DNA of 64,000 bases from an uncultured Prolixibacteraceae bacterium (lineage in GTDB: Bacteria > Bacteroidota > Bacteroidia > Bacteroidales > Prolixibacteraceae): positions 69,276-133,275 of the forward strand of contig CALGIG010000080.1 of the NCBI GenBank assembly GCA_937915865.1, in the 5' to 3' direction. Both the position numbers and the translations under genes were made by a program. How positions within the stretch are numbered: position 1 is the first letter of the stretch; each line of letters starts with the position of its first letter. Shown in pieces: positions 63,999-64,000 of this stretch. Below the pieces are notes generated by a model, which was given only the letters and a program-made list of their open reading frames with translations, ran no database searches and was not told where the DNA came from.

Positions 63999-64000
63999 AA

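Overview
The window is chromosomal DNA that looks like Bacteroidota. The evidence is AT-leaning coding sequence with A-rich leaders instead of Shine-Dalgarno sites, a periplasmic DUF6515-type protein, a DUF4097-type adhesin-like protein, and short palindromic intergenic repeats of the kind common in that phylum. The order or family cannot be fixed from sequence alone; a Marinilabiliales-like bacterium is a guess. No rRNA, tRNA, CRISPR array, transposase or integrase was seen.

Most of the window (199-60653, all on the + strand) is a tandem array of 23 full-length ABC transporter permeases of about 770-824 residues, called P1 to P23 here. Each is a double FtsX/MacB-type permease: one TM helix, a large periplasmic domain, three TM helices, then the same module again, ending in a tail close to NPVEALRYE. 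Only one ATPase gene is present (2709-3383, LolD/MacB type), between P1 and P2. The array also holds a C-terminal-only permease (40655-41122), a decayed permease 3' end (3418-3621) and a possible 22-base scrap of another (38502-38523). Most gaps are 10-140 bases, so the genes could be transcribed as one or a few long operons. The window shows no TolC, HlyD-type adaptor, histidine kinase or response regulator.

The permeases differ strongly in their periplasmic domains, but most share a nearly identical last 95 residues. In places this extends to long identical DNA (158 of 158 bases between the ends of P3 and P5). This points to 3'-end gene conversion or recombination acting on a diversified paralogue family. 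Three families of palindromic or nested inverted repeats (A, B and C) lie almost exclusively just after permease stop codons.

A few unrelated genes interrupt the array: a Cys-rich exported protein (35514-36047), then an AhpD-like protein, a GNAT acetyltransferase and an OafA-type acyltransferase (38551-40570), and a lipoprotein-like mini-ORF that overlaps the truncated permease. Downstream is a + strand DUF4097-like protein with SSGGGV repeats (60831-61865). Converging on it is a - strand group: a partial LTXXQ/Spy-like gene running off the right edge, a lipoprotein alpha/beta hydrolase and a DUF6515-like protein.

The simplest model is that one ATPase homodimer can energise many alternative pseudo-dimeric permeases, each with its own periplasmic domain. 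The cargo (peptides, lipids or lipoproteins) cannot be read from the sequence.
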